From positions 558,001-622,000 of the forward strand of contig OZ251545.1 in NCBI GenBank assembly GCA_965243335.1: 64,000 nt of DNA, in the 5' to 3' direction. The translations under genes and the position numbers were made by a program. Shown here piece by piece: positions 17,265-26,437 of the stretch. Source of the DNA: JAJDXW01 sp965243335. Its GTDB lineage: Bacteria; Pseudomonadota; Gammaproteobacteria; HK1. Numbering within the stretch: position 1 is the stretch's first letter; every line of letters starts with the position of its first letter. The notes below the pieces were generated by a model. That model ran no database searches. It worked only from the letters and a program-made list of their open reading frames with translations, and was not told where the DNA came from.

Positions 17265-17972
17265 TCAGGCGTCGACGAGGAGGACGTGGAGACGGCGCGG
17301 GCCGTGGGCGCCGAGCTCCAGTTGCAGCTCGATGTCGCCGGTGCGCGACGGGCCGGTGACGAAGTTGACGGTGCGCGGGGGGCCGCCGACCCCGGCCCGC
17401 TCCATCCGCTCGGACCGGAGGAGCGCCCAGACGTCTTCGAGGTGGGCCACGAGACGGTCGCGGGCGAGCACCGCGACGTGGGTCTCCGGGAGGAAGTTGA
17501 GGGTGGTCGGGGTCGTCCTGCCGGATACGAAGACGAGGGTGCCGGTCTCCGCGACCCCCGCGTAGGCCCCGGTCACGCTCACCCGGTCGCCGGCCTCCGC
17601 CGCGCGCCGGGCGACCGCGAACTCGTTCGACCACCGCACCCGTTCCAGCAGCGGGTCCGTGGTGGCGACGACCTCCTTGTCGAGCCCGAGCCCTTCCAGG
17701 TAGTCGGCGACGGCCCGCGATACGCCGTCGAGGCCGCCCACCGGGGCGCACGTGGCGGCCGCCAGCGTCACCTTCTCCGCGAACCGGGCTTCCAGGTCGC
17801 CTTCCACCGCCGGTCGGACGTGCGCTTCGTGGGCGGCGATGCGGGCTTCGACCCGCCTGGTCCGCTCCGCCGCCGCGCCCGGATCATGGCCGAGGGCGGA
17901 GCGCACCGCCCCGAGGATCCGCGCCCGGGAGCCGCCGGTCGTCGCGCCCGCGCGTCCGTCGCCGCCGTTCAT
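17265..17972 (-). CDS. lutC: LutC/YkgG-family lactate utilisation protein
   Basis: A 235-residue protein of the LUD domain family, third component of the LutABC iron-sulfur complex that oxidises L-lactate to pyruvate. The typical segments are visible: SVTGAYAGVAETGTLVF, TTPTTLNFLPETHVAVL and the C-terminal TGPSRTGDIELQLELGAHGPRRLHVLLVD. The ATG at 17972 is preceded by GGAGGAACGGGAAGCG. It follows lutB on the same strand after an unusually long gap of 271 bases that contains a 17-base dyad. Confidence 0.93.
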   Translation of the reverse strand: MNGGDGRAGATTGGSRARILGAVRSALGHDPGAAAERTRRVEARIAAHEAHVRPAVEGDLEARFAEKVTLAAATCAPVGGLDGVSRAVADYLEGLGLDKEVVATTDPLLERVRWSNEFAVARRAAEAGDRVSVTGAYAGVAETGTLVFVSGRTTPTTLNFLPETHVAVLARDRLVAHLEDVWALLRSERMERAGVGGPPRTVNFVTGPSRTGDIELQLELGAHGPRRLHVLLVDA

Positions 17973-18085
17973 CGCTTCCCGTTCCTCCGATGACGTACCG
18001 GGCCGCGTCCCCCGCGCAACCCTCCCGCCCTGAGCGCCGCGCACACGCGCAAGCCGCTCCGGGCCAGGGTGGTTGCGCGGCGGCT

Positions 18086-18102
18086 TCGTCCGGTCCGGAC
18101 GA
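18086..18102. promoter_or_regulatory. Perfect dyad between lutB and lutC
   Basis: TCGTCCGG and CCGGACGA are exact inverted copies around a single T. A dyad of this size in the lutB-lutC gap could be an operator or a small hairpin. No regulator gene is adjacent. Confidence 0.3.
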
Positions 18103-18243
18103 GCGGGCTGGAGCGCTTCGCGAAAGCCCCCCGCGCCGGGGCGGCCGACCGGCGCCGCCCCGGAGCGGGTACGGCGCGGGGGATCGGGTCGCACGCGCCG
18201 CCCCCGGGGCGCGCCGCCGGCTGCGCCGGTTCGCGTCCAACCC

Positions 18244-19701
18244 TCACCGCCGACGCCCCCCGGCCCGATCCGCGCGCGCATGGCCGTCCTCCCCGCGCCG
18301 GCGCCACGCGCGCTGGAACGTCTCGCCCTCCGGGGCCGGAAGGTCGCGCACCGCCGTCCAGCCGCTGGCGAGCGGGAGCCGGCGGAACGCGCCGCGCCGC
18401 CGCCCGAGCCATCCCATGACCCCCATCGCCGCCCCGGTGACCTGCCGGTAGAGGGCGGGCCGGCGCGCCAGATACCCCCACGCCTGGAGCGCGAGCCGCG
18501 AGGTCCGGGTACCGAGCCCGCGCTCGAAGCCGCGCGCGCGGAGCTTTCGCAGCATCGCCGGCAGCGGGATGCTCATCGGGCAGACCTGCTCGCAGCGTCC
18601 GTTGAGGGTGCAGGCGTTCGGGAGGTGTTGGGCCGCGTCGAGGCCCACGATGAGCGGGGTCAGCACCGACCCCATCGGCCCGGTGTACACCCACCCGTAG
18701 GCGTGGCCGCCCACCGCGTGGTAGACCGGGCAGTGGTTGAGGCACGCGCCGCAGCGGATGCAGCGCAGCATCTCGCGGAACCCTCCGGCCAGCATCGCCG
18801 AGCGGCCGTTGTCCACCAGCACCACGTGGAACTCCTCCGGCCCGTCGAGGTCGTCCCCCCGCCGGGGGCCGGTGGTGACGGTCGTGTACGACGACATCTC
18901 CTGCCCGGTGGCGCTCCGCGCGAGGAGCCGGAGGACCGTGCTCAGGTCCTCGAACCCCGGCAGGACCTTCTCGATGCCGGCGATGACGACGTGCACGCGG
19001 GGCAGGGTGCTGCTCAAGTCCCCGTTCCCCTCGTTGGTCACGATGACCGTCGAGCCCGTCTCCGCGATGAGGAAGTTCGCCCCGGTGATCCCGACGTCCG
19101 CGCGCAGGAAGTCGCGCCGCAGCACCTCGCGCGCCCGCGCCACCAGCTCCGCGTTCCCGAGCCCCGGCGCGCCGAGGCCGAGCGGGGCGTGATGCTTCGC
19201 GAAGAGCGCGCGGATCTCCTCGCGGGTCTTGTGGATCGCGGGGGCGACGATGTGGCTCGGGGTCTCGTCCGCGAGCTGGATGATGTACTCGCCGAGGTCC
19301 GTCTCGACGACCTCGAGGCCGGCCTCCTCGATCGCCTCGTTGAGGCCGACCTCCTCCCCCACCATCGACTTGCCCTTGGTGACGGTGCGCGCCCCGGCCC
19401 GCCGGCAGACGGCGAGGACCGCGGCCCGCGCCTCCGCCGCGTCCGCCGCCCAATGCACCCGCCCGCCGCGCGCGGCGACCTCCGCCTCGAACCGCTCGAG
19501 GTAGAGGTCGAGGTTCGCGAGGGTGTGATCCTTGATGCGACGGGCCGCCCCGCGCAGTGCCTCGAACTCGGGCAGGGCCTCGACGGCCTTTCGCCGGTTG
19601 CCGATGAAGCCCTGGCGGGCGCGGTCGAGGGCGACCCGAAGTCCGTCGTCCGCGAGCGCCCGCCCGGCGAGGCTCGGGAAGCGATGGGACTGCGGGATCA
19701 T
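18244..19701 (-). CDS. lutB: LutB-type iron-sulfur lactate oxidation protein
   Basis: A 485-residue protein with an N-terminal LUD domain (TVTKGKSMVGEEVGLNEA, ETDLGEYIIQLADETPSHIV) and a C-terminal ferredoxin-like part. Two 4Fe-4S motifs are visible: CIRCGACLNHCP and CTLNGRCEQVCP. With LutA and LutC it forms the flavin-independent L-lactate oxidase complex. The start codon overlaps the stop of lutA by four bases (ATGA), with GAGGAGAAGG upstream. The C-terminal tail is Arg/Gly-rich. Confidence 0.94.
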   Translation of the reverse strand: MIPQSHRFPSLAGRALADDGLRVALDRARQGFIGNRRKAVEALPEFEALRGAARRIKDHTLANLDLYLERFEAEVAARGGRVHWAADAAEARAAVLAVCRRAGARTVTKGKSMVGEEVGLNEAIEEAGLEVVETDLGEYIIQLADETPSHIVAPAIHKTREEIRALFAKHHAPLGLGAPGLGNAELVARAREVLRRDFLRADVGITGANFLIAETGSTVIVTNEGNGDLSSTLPRVHVVIAGIEKVLPGFEDLSTVLRLLARSATGQEMSSYTTVTTGPRRGDDLDGPEEFHVVLVDNGRSAMLAGGFREMLRCIRCGACLNHCPVYHAVGGHAYGWVYTGPMGSVLTPLIVGLDAAQHLPNACTLNGRCEQVCPMSIPLPAMLRKLRARGFERGLGTRTSRLALQAWGYLARRPALYRQVTGAAMGVMGWLGRRRGAFRRLPLASGWTAVRDLPAPEGETFQRAWRRRGEDGHARADRAGGRRR

Positions 19702-20699
19702 CGGCCCTTCTCCTCCGATGCGCGGCCGGCAGTACCGGACGCGAACGGGCGCGCTCCGCCGCCCCCGTCCCCGTCCCTGCCTCCGTTCCGGTCCCCGTTC
19801 CTGTCGTTGTCGTCGTTGCGGTTGCGGTTGCGGTCCCCGCCGGGGCCGTTACGGCCATTCCGCCGGCCCATCCCGCGCGCCGGCTCGCCGATGGCGCGGT
19901 CTGCCATACCGGCAAGGACCTCGGCCACGTGAAACACGCGCTCCGTCCGCCCTTCGCGGCCCAGGCGCCCCGCGATGTTGAGCAGGCAGCCGAGGTCTCC
20001 CGCGAGCACCGCATCCGCCCCGGTGGCCGCGACGTTCTCAACCTTCTCCCCCACCATGCGCCCGGAGACCCCCGGATACTTGACGCAGAACGCTCCCCCG
20101 AAGCCGCAGCACGCCTCCCGGTCGGGCATCTCGACGAGGTCGAGCCCGACCACCCCGGCGAGGAGACGGCGCGGTTGCTCCCGAATGCCGAGCTCGCGAA
20201 GGCCGGAGCACGAGTCGTGGTAGGTCGCGCGGCGGACCCCGTACGGGGCCACGGCGCCGCGAAGGCGCCCGACCGCGGCTGCCCCGCACACGTCCACGAG
20301 GAAGCTCGTCAGCTCCCAAGTTCGGGCGGCGAGACCCTCCGCCCGTTCGCGCCACCCGACATCGTCCGCGAACAGCCCCGGCAGGTGGCGCCGGATCATG
20401 CCCGCGCAGGAGCCGGATGGCGCGACCACGTGTTCGAAGCCCTCGAAGCGCTCGATGACCGAGCGGGCGATCGCGCGGGTCGTCCCCACGTCGCCGCTGT
20501 TGAAGGCGGGCTGGCCGCAGCAGGTCTGGCCTTCGGGAACCTCTACCTCACAGCCCGCCGCTTCGAGGAGGCGCACCGCCGCGAAGCCGGTGGACGGCCG
20601 GTAAAGATCGATCAGGCAGGTGACGAAGAGCCCGACCCGTGGCGCCGCCGCTGGCGCCTGATTTGAGCCCTCTCCTGCCATGGACGGGGATTGTTCCAT
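19698..20699 (-). CDS. lutA: LutA/YkgE-type (Fe-S)-binding protein with a low-complexity tail
   Basis: A 333-residue protein with the two CCG domains of the family, TCCGQPAFNSGD near residue 60 and ACCGFGGAFCVK near residue 197. It is first in the lutABC set and overlaps lutB by four bases. About sixty extra residues at the C-terminus are hydrophilic low complexity rich in Asn, Arg, Asp and Gly (RNRNRNDDNDRNGDRNGGRD). Family members usually end near RVFHVAEVLA, so this tail is an addition. A second Met is at residue 7. Confidence 0.92.
   Translation of the reverse strand: MEQSPSMAGEGSNQAPAAAPRVGLFVTCLIDLYRPSTGFAAVRLLEAAGCEVEVPEGQTCCGQPAFNSGDVGTTRAIARSVIERFEGFEHVVAPSGSCAGMIRRHLPGLFADDVGWRERAEGLAARTWELTSFLVDVCGAAAVGRLRGAVAPYGVRRATYHDSCSGLRELGIREQPRRLLAGVVGLDLVEMPDREACCGFGGAFCVKYPGVSGRMVGEKVENVAATGADAVLAGDLGCLLNIAGRLGREGRTERVFHVAEVLAGMADRAIGEPARGMGRRNGRNGPGGDRNRNRNDDNDRNGDRNGGRDGDGGGGARPFASGTAGRASEEKGR
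19761..19845. repeat. Short tandem low-complexity DNA inside lutA
   Basis: Runs of GTTGCGGTTGCGGTTGCGGT and CCCCGTCCCTG-like hexamer and 12-mer units encode the Asn/Arg/Asp tail of LutA. The unit structure suggests growth by slippage. Confidence 0.6.
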
Positions 20700-21150
20700 G
20701 TCGGCCGGCCGGTCGCCAGAAAGGAGGGGCGGCAGAAGGGAGGAGCGACGGGCGCCGGCCAGTCTGCACGCCGCCCGGCAAGGCGCCGCCTTGCGCCGGA
20801 CGGCCGCTCGGGCAACTCGGTCGCGGAGGCCGTCCGCGTCAGGACGTCGAGAGCGCCGGGAGGTTCGCGGGTGTTGGGCTTCTCGGCGCTGCGTCGCAAT
20901 TCGTTACCCGAAGCGAATGCGCGTCGGGCTGGCGCTTGCGGGGATGACGGCGCTGGTGTCGGGGCGCGTGCAAGCCGGCGATCCCGAACGGATGCGCTCG
21001 CTGCACGGCCCGGTTCCCCCCGCATCCGCGGGGGCAGGCTCGTGCGCGCCGCCCGCACCGGCGCAATTTGCCCTTGCAGGAAGGCCCGTTTCGGGATCGA
21101 TCCCACCCCGTCCCGTCGTCTCCGGCGCGCCCGGGCGGCGCGGCCCGTCG

Positions 21151-21200
21151 GCGCGAAAACCCCACCGCGCACATGCCTCCGAAGAGGAGGCGTGTGCGCT
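21151..21200. repeat. Dispersed intergenic repeat, copy 3 (CCCCACCGCGCAC module with hairpin)
   Basis: GCGAAAACCCCACCGCGCAC is followed by a stem of 14 bases (21167-21180 with 21186-21199, one mismatch) around a five-base loop. The same module appears at copies 4, 5, 6, 8 and 9. Confidence 0.65.
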
Positions 21201-21360
21201 GTTCGTAAGCTGTTGATATAGGGAGAGTAGAGCGGAAGGCGAAATATTCTTTACCCCACCGGGACGGCGTCGTTCCAGGGTTTGGGGTCGGTTCGAGGGG
21301 ACTTTGGGCGGATTTCACCCCACCGCGGGTGGTTCGCGGGTCGTACCTGGGCGCCCCCTC

Positions 21361-21448
21361 CCTGGGTACGCCGGCGTCTCGCCGGCAAAGGAAGGGGCGA
21401 AGCGCCCGTGAACGAACATGCAGCCGGCGGGACGCCGGCGTACCCAGG
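21361..21448. repeat. MITE-like element with 26-bp terminal inverted repeats (copy 4)
   Basis: The arms 21361-21386 and 21423-21448 are inverted copies matching at 25 of 26 positions (CCTGGGTACGCCGGCGTC and its complement at the outer ends). The 36-base centre contains the family core GGGGCGAAGCGCCCGTGAAC. The CCACCGCGCACGCGCCTC module follows to about 21515. No open frame is present, so any mobility would depend on enzymes encoded elsewhere. Confidence 0.75.
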
Positions 21449-21525
21449 GGCCTTCGCCATTGGCGAAAACCCACCGCGCACGCGCCTCGAAGAGGCTCGG
21501 GATGACCGTCGCGAACGAATGGCGC

Positions 21526-21531
21526 TACACT
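21526..21531 (+). promoter_or_regulatory. Candidate -10 hexamer for the binding protein gene
   Basis: TACACT lies 65 bases before the ATG at 21596, just outside the repeat element. The -35 region is not clear. Confidence 0.25.
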
Positions 21532-21595
21532 CGCCCGCCTCGATCCTGCGCACGTGCGCAACGTCAAGCGACCATCCTTCGGAGGACCTGAACCC

Positions 21596-23185
21596 ATGAA
21601 GCCGAAGCATTCACGACTACTGACCGGGCTCGCCGCCGCCGCGCTCGCGGGCGCGGTGTCCGCCCCCGCCGCCGCCGACGGCCACAACGTCTTCAAGGCG
21701 GTGGTGCATGCCGACCTCAAGAACATCGACCCGATCTGGACGACCGCGTACATCACCCGCAACCACGGCTACATGATCTGGGACACCCTGTTCGCGACGG
21801 ACGAGAAGTTCGAGGTGCAGCCCCAGATGGCCGAGTCGGCCTCGGTGAGCGAGGACGGCAAGACCTACACCATCCGGCTCCGCCCCGGCCTCAAGTGGCA
21901 CGACGGCAGCCCCGTGACCCCCGACGACTGCATCGCCTCCATCGAGCGCTGGGGCAAGCGCGACGGCATGGGCCAGCAGATGATGGCGGTGGTCGAGTCG
22001 ATGGAGGCCGTCGACGACCTCACCTTCACGATCAAGCTCAAGGAGACGTGGGGCCTCGTGCTCGCCGCGCTCGGCAAGATGAGCTCCAACGTCCCGTTCA
22101 TGATGCCGAAGCGCCTCGCCGAGACCGACCCCTTCGAGCAGGTCCCGGACAGCGTCGGCTCGGGCCCCTACGTCTTCGTCAAGGACGAGTGGGTGCCGGG
22201 CAGCAAGGTGGTGTACGTCAAGAACCAGGCCTACGTCCCCCGGCCCGAGCCGGCGAGCGGGGCGGCGGGCGGCAAGCTCGCCAACTTCGACCGCTTCGAA
22301 TGGCACTACATCCCCGACCACCAGAGCGCGATGAACGCGATCATCAACGGCGAGGTGGACTACTGGGAGGCGCCCCCGGCCGACCTCGTGCCGGTGCTCG
22401 AGGCGTCGGAGGGGGTCAAGATCGTGCAGGCCGACCCCTACGGCAGCCAGGGATGGATGCGCATCAACCACCTGCATCCCCCGTTCAGCGACCGGACCGC
22501 CCGGCAGGCGATCCAGCTCGTGGTGGATCAGGAGACCTACCTGCAGGCGATCGTCGGCACGCCGGACCTCTACCGGGTCTGTCCCGCGATGTTCATGTGC
22601 GACACCCCCTACGCGACCGACGTGGGCTCGGAGCGGGTGATGATGCAGGACTTCGACAGGGCGAAGGCGATGCTGGCCGAAGCCGGGTACGCCGGGGAGA
22701 AGATCATCCTCATGCACCCGACCGACATCGCCACCCTGAACGCGGCCACCCAGGTGACGGCGCAGCTTCTCCGGCAGGCCGGCATCAACCTCGAGGTCCA
22801 GGCGATGGACTGGTCGACCCTGACCTCCCGCCGGGCCGAGAAGAAGAAGCCGGAAGAGGGCGGCTGGCACATCTTCCACACGTCGTGGATCGCGCCCGAC
22901 CTCGTCAACCCGGTCGCCAACATCGGCGTCTCGGGCGGCGGCACGGAGAAGGCCTGGTTCGGCTGGCCGGAAGACGCCGAGATCGAGGCGCTCCGGCAGG
23001 CGTTCGCGCGTGAGACCAACCCCGCGAAGCAGAAGCAGCTTGCGGCGCAGGTCCAGGAGCGGGCGATGGACATGGTGACCTACATCCCCATCGGCCAGTA
23101 CCTCCAGTACCGTGCGATGCGGGAGAACGTGTCGGGCTTCCTCCCGGCGCCGGTGCCGTTCTTCTGGAACCTGTCCAAGGGCTGA
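21596..23185 (+). CDS. Peptide/opine-type ABC transporter substrate-binding protein (orphan)
   Basis: A 529-residue periplasmic binding protein of the SBP_bac_5 (DppA/OppA) family. Residues 1-27 are a signal peptide ending APAAADG. Family segments include LRPGLKWHDGSPVTPDDC, GSGPYVFVKDEW and AMDWSTLTSRRAE. It is a close paralogue of the protein at 33217-34806: both are exactly 529 residues and share long phrases such as HADLKN.DPIWTTAYITRNHGYM and RWGKRDGMGQ. The start at 21596 follows GGAGG; a Met 14 codons earlier is less likely. No permease genes adjoin it, so it may feed the transporter encoded at 29117-37425. A hairpin lies after the stop. Confidence 0.92.
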   Translation: MKPKHSRLLTGLAAAALAGAVSAPAAADGHNVFKAVVHADLKNIDPIWTTAYITRNHGYMIWDTLFATDEKFEVQPQMAESASVSEDGKTYTIRLRPGLKWHDGSPVTPDDCIASIERWGKRDGMGQQMMAVVESMEAVDDLTFTIKLKETWGLVLAALGKMSSNVPFMMPKRLAETDPFEQVPDSVGSGPYVFVKDEWVPGSKVVYVKNQAYVPRPEPASGAAGGKLANFDRFEWHYIPDHQSAMNAIINGEVDYWEAPPADLVPVLEASEGVKIVQADPYGSQGWMRINHLHPPFSDRTARQAIQLVVDQETYLQAIVGTPDLYRVCPAMFMCDTPYATDVGSERVMMQDFDRAKAMLAEAGYAGEKIILMHPTDIATLNAATQVTAQLLRQAGINLEVQAMDWSTLTSRRAEKKKPEEGGWHIFHTSWIAPDLVNPVANIGVSGGGTEKAWFGWPEDAEIEALRQAFARETNPAKQKQLAAQVQERAMDMVTYIPIGQYLQYRAMRENVSGFLPAPVPFFWNLSKG

Positions 23186-23223
23186 TCGCGGCCCTCGACC
23201 CGCGATTCCGAGGCGCCCCCGGG

Positions 23224-23255
23224 CGGCCGTCCCGACCATACGGAAGGGACGGCCG
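23224..23255 (+). terminator. Hairpin after the binding protein gene
   Basis: CGGCCGTCCC and GGGACGGCCG form a perfect ten-base stem around a 12-base loop, 38 bases after the stop codon. There is no T-run, so it is either a weak terminator or an mRNA-stabilising structure. Confidence 0.5.
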
Positions 23256-23339
23256 CGACCGGGGATCGCCGGACGACGACGACACGCCTCCCGGGGAGCA
23301 GTCTCGTTCCCCGGGGCCATCGAAGGAGGGTTCCCCGCC

Positions 23340-24380
23340 ATGAGCGCCACGCCGGCCGTCGCCCTTGGAGACGCTTCACCGGCCTTGCCGGCGCCGGCTG
23401 CCCCGCGCCGAACCGAAGCCGAGGTCGAGGTCGAGGTCGGAATCGAGGCCGCGGACCACGTCACCGTCACCCCGCTCGGGCCCGCCCTCGGGGCGGAGGT
23501 CAGCGGGCTCGACCTCTCCCGTCCCCTCACGGCGGCCGAGATCGACGCGGTGCGGGGAGCGATCCAGGCCCACCACCTCCTCTGCTTCCGCGGCCAGCGC
23601 CTCGACAGCCGCGAGCAGGTCGCGTTCTCGAAGCAGCTCGGCCCCCTCGAGGTCTTCCCCGAGCAGGACAAGACCAAGGGCGAGAACACCGTCTACAACG
23701 TGGCGAACGTCTCCCCGGAGGGCGAGCACCTGCCGGTGGACGACCACCGGGTAATCTACCAGAAGGTGAACGCCCGCTGGCACACCGACAGCTCGTACCG
23801 CTACCTCCCTTCGTTCGTCTCGATCATGTACGCCATCCGGGTGCTCCCGGACGGGGCGAAGGGCGGGGAGACCGAGTTCTCCAACATGCTCGCCGCCTAC
23901 GACGCGCTCCCGGGTGAGCTCAAGGCGCGGATCGAGCCGCTCCACATGGTCCATTACTACGAGTTCGGGCGGCGCCTCTTTCGGGAGCTCCCGCCCGTCT
24001 CCCACCACGAACGCGAGCACGTCCCGCCGACCTGCCACCCGCTCGTCCGCATCCACCCGGAGCGCGGCTACCGGCGCTCGCTCTTCTTCACGACGAACGC
24101 CGGCAACGAGGTGGGCGGGATGTCGATGGAGGACGGGGTCGCCTTGCACCGCCGGCTCGCGAGCCACGTGTCGCGGCGCGAGCTCTGCTACCTCCACCGC
24201 TGGCGGCCGAACGACCTCGTGCTCTGGGACAACCGGGTGCTCATGCACCGGGCGAAGGGCTACGACATGGCCCGCTACCCGCGCGTCTTCCGCCGCACCA
24301 CGGTGGCGGGCTCGGTCCCGGTCCTCGGGCCTTTCTCGCAGGCGGTCGAGGGCAAGGTCCGGCCCCTCTCCGCCCTTTAG
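23340..24380 (+). CDS. TauD/TfdA-family Fe(II)/2-oxoglutarate dioxygenase
   Basis: A 346-residue cytoplasmic oxygenase. The iron-binding triad is H148 and D150 in WHTDSSY and the distal H303 in LMHRAKGYD. The segment KGGETEFSNM and the Arg-rich RRTTVAG near the C-terminus fit 2-oxoglutarate binding. The family hydroxylates taurine, aryloxyacetates, sulfate esters and similar compounds; the substrate here is unknown. The N-terminal 40 residues contain an acidic repeat (EAEVEVEVGIEA). The start has GAAGGAGGG upstream. The preceding binding protein gene may supply its substrate. Confidence 0.9.
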   Translation: MSATPAVALGDASPALPAPAAPRRTEAEVEVEVGIEAADHVTVTPLGPALGAEVSGLDLSRPLTAAEIDAVRGAIQAHHLLCFRGQRLDSREQVAFSKQLGPLEVFPEQDKTKGENTVYNVANVSPEGEHLPVDDHRVIYQKVNARWHTDSSYRYLPSFVSIMYAIRVLPDGAKGGETEFSNMLAAYDALPGELKARIEPLHMVHYYEFGRRLFRELPPVSHHEREHVPPTCHPLVRIHPERGYRRSLFFTTNAGNEVGGMSMEDGVALHRRLASHVSRRELCYLHRWRPNDLVLWDNRVLMHRAKGYDMARYPRVFRRTTVAGSVPVLGPFSQAVEGKVRPLSAL

Positions 24381-24579
24381 AGCCCGGCCCGGCGGGCCGC
24401 TTCCGGCGCGCCCCGCGCCCCGCCAGGGCGGTGAGTATCCTCCGGGCCTACCACGAGGGGCGATGGGCAAGGCGGGGCGGCCCTGGCGGCCCTACCACCG
24501 GTATGCCTGATTCGCCCGAACGGACGAACGGACAGGGTCCGGGCCGGGGCCGGTTTGGAGCCTTGCCGGGCAGCTCCAT

Positions 24580-24984
24580 TCAGATCGGCGTCTTCCGGAA
24601 ATAGCGCACCCCCGCGAAACCCTCGAAGTCAGCGTCCAGAGTCCAGAGGATCGCACCGACGCTGCGGGCGGTGGCGAGGATGATGGCGTCGGCCATCGCC
24701 AGACTCTGCTCGAAGCCGAGCTTGGCGGCTTCGAGCGCGAGGGCCGGGGACAGTGGGACTTCCCTCGCCCTGTGCATCGGCGCGACCGCCCGGATGGCGT
24801 CGCCCTCGCCGCGTTCGCGGAGCACGACCCGGAACACCTCGTAGAGGCAGATGGTCGGAATGACCAGCCGATCCGGATCGGAGACAGGCTCCTCGAAGCG
24901 CGCAGCATTCGGGCCATCGGTGAAGTACTCGATCCAGCCGGAAGAGTCGACGAGATGGAGTCGATCCACGGCGTGAGGTCTCAA
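24580..24984 (-). CDS. PIN-domain toxin of an AbrB/PIN pair
   Basis: A 134-residue PIN-domain ribonuclease. The acidic residues are D13 in HLVDSSGWIEYF, E49 in CLYEVFRV, D99 in AMADAIILATA, and D116/D118 in WTLDADFEG. The start codon overlaps the stop of the upstream antitoxin gene by four bases. The two genes make a complete toxin-antitoxin module between the TauD gene and the aldo/keto reductase gene. Confidence 0.9.
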   Translation of the reverse strand: MRPHAVDRLHLVDSSGWIEYFTDGPNAARFEEPVSDPDRLVIPTICLYEVFRVVLRERGEGDAIRAVAPMHRAREVPLSPALALEAAKLGFEQSLAMADAIILATARSVGAILWTLDADFEGFAGVRYFRKTPI

Positions 24985-25220
24985 ATCTCCCGATCCGGCT
25001 CCCGCTCGAAGCGGGTGTCCATGCCGACGAGAAATCCTCGCAGCTCGCCGATCTCGCGCACCGGAACGAGCTCGATCCGGTCTCCATAGGCGACGACCTG
25101 GAGACGCTGGCCGGCTCTCAGCCCCAAGGAGTCCCGCACCACCTTGGGGATGACCACCTGGAATTTCGGGGATATTTTCACCTGTTCCATTTTTCGGGCC
25201 ATCGATCGGAGGATCGTCAT
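24981..25220 (-). CDS. AbrB/MazE-type antitoxin
   Basis: A protein of up to 79 residues with the swapped-hairpin AbrB fold (MEQVKISPKFQVVIPKVVRD, then LGLRAGQRLQVV and DRIELVPV). It would bind the operon promoter and neutralise the PIN toxin encoded four bases downstream in overlap. Internal Met codons at 25202 and 25190 are plausible starts, the latter giving the most typical N-terminus. None has a strong ribosome-binding site. Confidence 0.88.
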   Translation of the reverse strand: MTILRSMARKMEQVKISPKFQVVIPKVVRDSLGLRAGQRLQVVAYGDRIELVPVREIGELRGFLVGMDTRFEREPDREI

Positions 25221-25482
25221 ACGGAATCTAACATGATCTGCTGCGGATCACGGCCGCGGCAGGTCCGGCGGAGAGGATCGGGCGGGCCCCGCGGGGCGCG
25301 TACTCGCGCGGCATTGGTACGCGCGTGAGGCGTGAACGGACCCGCTCCCGGCGCCGATGGAACCGGGCGGCGCTCATCGGCTACCGTAGCGGACCCCGGC
25401 CGCGGCCGGCGATCGCCCGCAATGCTCGGTCGTGACCCGCGGCGAACGTTCCGGCCAGAGAGACACCGCAAGGAGACCCCGA

Positions 25483-26349
25483 ATGATCGAGAAACGGCGG
25501 TTCGGCCGCACCGGACACATGAGCACGGCGGCCATATTCGGCGCGGCGGCGCTCAAGAACGTGCGCCAGGGCGACGCGGACCGCGCCCTCGAGCTCCTGC
25601 TCCGGTACGGGGTGAACCACATCGACACCGCGCCCCGCTACGGTGACGCGGAGCTTCGGATCGGGCCGTGGATGCGCTCGCACCGCCGCGACTTCTTCCT
25701 CGCGACGAAGACCGGGCAGCGCACCCGCGCCGCCGCGCGCGACGAGATCCGCCGCTCCCTGGACCGGCTGCGGGTGGACTCGGTGGACCTGCTCCAGCTC
25801 CACTCGCTGGCCCATCCGGGGGACTGGGAGACGGCGATGGGACCCGGCGGCGCCCTGGAGGCGGCGGTCGAGGCCCGCGCCGAGGGCCTGACCCGGTTCA
25901 TCGGGGTGACCGGGCACGGGTGGACCATCGCGTCGATGCACCGGAGAAGCCTCGAACGCTTCGACTTCGACTCCGTCCTGATGCCGTGGAACCTCGTCAT
26001 GTCCGAGAGCGAGCGCTACCGCGAGGACTTCGAGGCGGTATGCGCGCTCTGCGAGGAACGGGACGTCGCGGTGCAGACGATCAAGTCGATCGCCCGCGGC
26101 CCCTGGGCCGCCACGGAGCCGAACCGCAACACCTGGTACCAGCCGTTCGAGGACCCGGCCGACGTCGAACCGGCGGTCCATTGGGTGCTGGCGAGGCCCC
26201 GGGTCTTCCTCAACACCGTCGGCGACCTGGACCTGCTCCCGCTCGTGCTCGATGCGGCGAGCCGCTTCGAAGCCTCTCCCGGCGACGATGCGATGCGCGC
26301 GGTCGTCGAAGCGCGCCGCGCGACGCCGCTGTTCGGGATCGCCACCTGA
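25483..26349 (+). CDS. Aldo/keto reductase family protein
   Basis: A 288-residue TIM-barrel oxidoreductase. The N-terminus MIEKRRFGRTGHMSTAAIFGAAA and the segments NHIDTAPRYGDAE and LATKTGQRTR fit the family; D, Y and K of the catalytic tetrad are in these segments. DLLQLHSLAHPG supplies the His. The substrate is unknown. The start has AGGAG upstream and is preferred over an ATG 17 codons earlier. Confidence 0.88.
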   Translation: MIEKRRFGRTGHMSTAAIFGAAALKNVRQGDADRALELLLRYGVNHIDTAPRYGDAELRIGPWMRSHRRDFFLATKTGQRTRAAARDEIRRSLDRLRVDSVDLLQLHSLAHPGDWETAMGPGGALEAAVEARAEGLTRFIGVTGHGWTIASMHRRSLERFDFDSVLMPWNLVMSESERYREDFEAVCALCEERDVAVQTIKSIARGPWAATEPNRNTWYQPFEDPADVEPAVHWVLARPRVFLNTVGDLDLLPLVLDAASRFEASPGDDAMRAVVEARRATPLFGIAT

Positions 26350-26437
26350 CCGCGCCGCGCGACCGCGCGGCGGGCGCCGCCTGCCGGAGCGATGGGCGGC
26401 TCGGGAAGCGGCGGGCGACGGGCCGCCGGGGCCGCCG

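Larger units (their letters stand above)
20700..21595. other. Long gene-free stretch with repeat copies, upstream of the binding protein gene
   Basis: No frame here resembles a protein on either strand. The stretch holds a hairpin at 21167-21199, the 26-bp terminal inverted repeat element at 21361-21448, and the leader of the gene at 21596. The first 450 bases show no recognisable signal. Confidence 0.6.

Noticed and set aside
17973..18243. A separate small gene between lutB and lutC
   Set aside because: Frames on both strands are Arg/Pro-rich with no ribosome-binding site; only a short dyad was noted.
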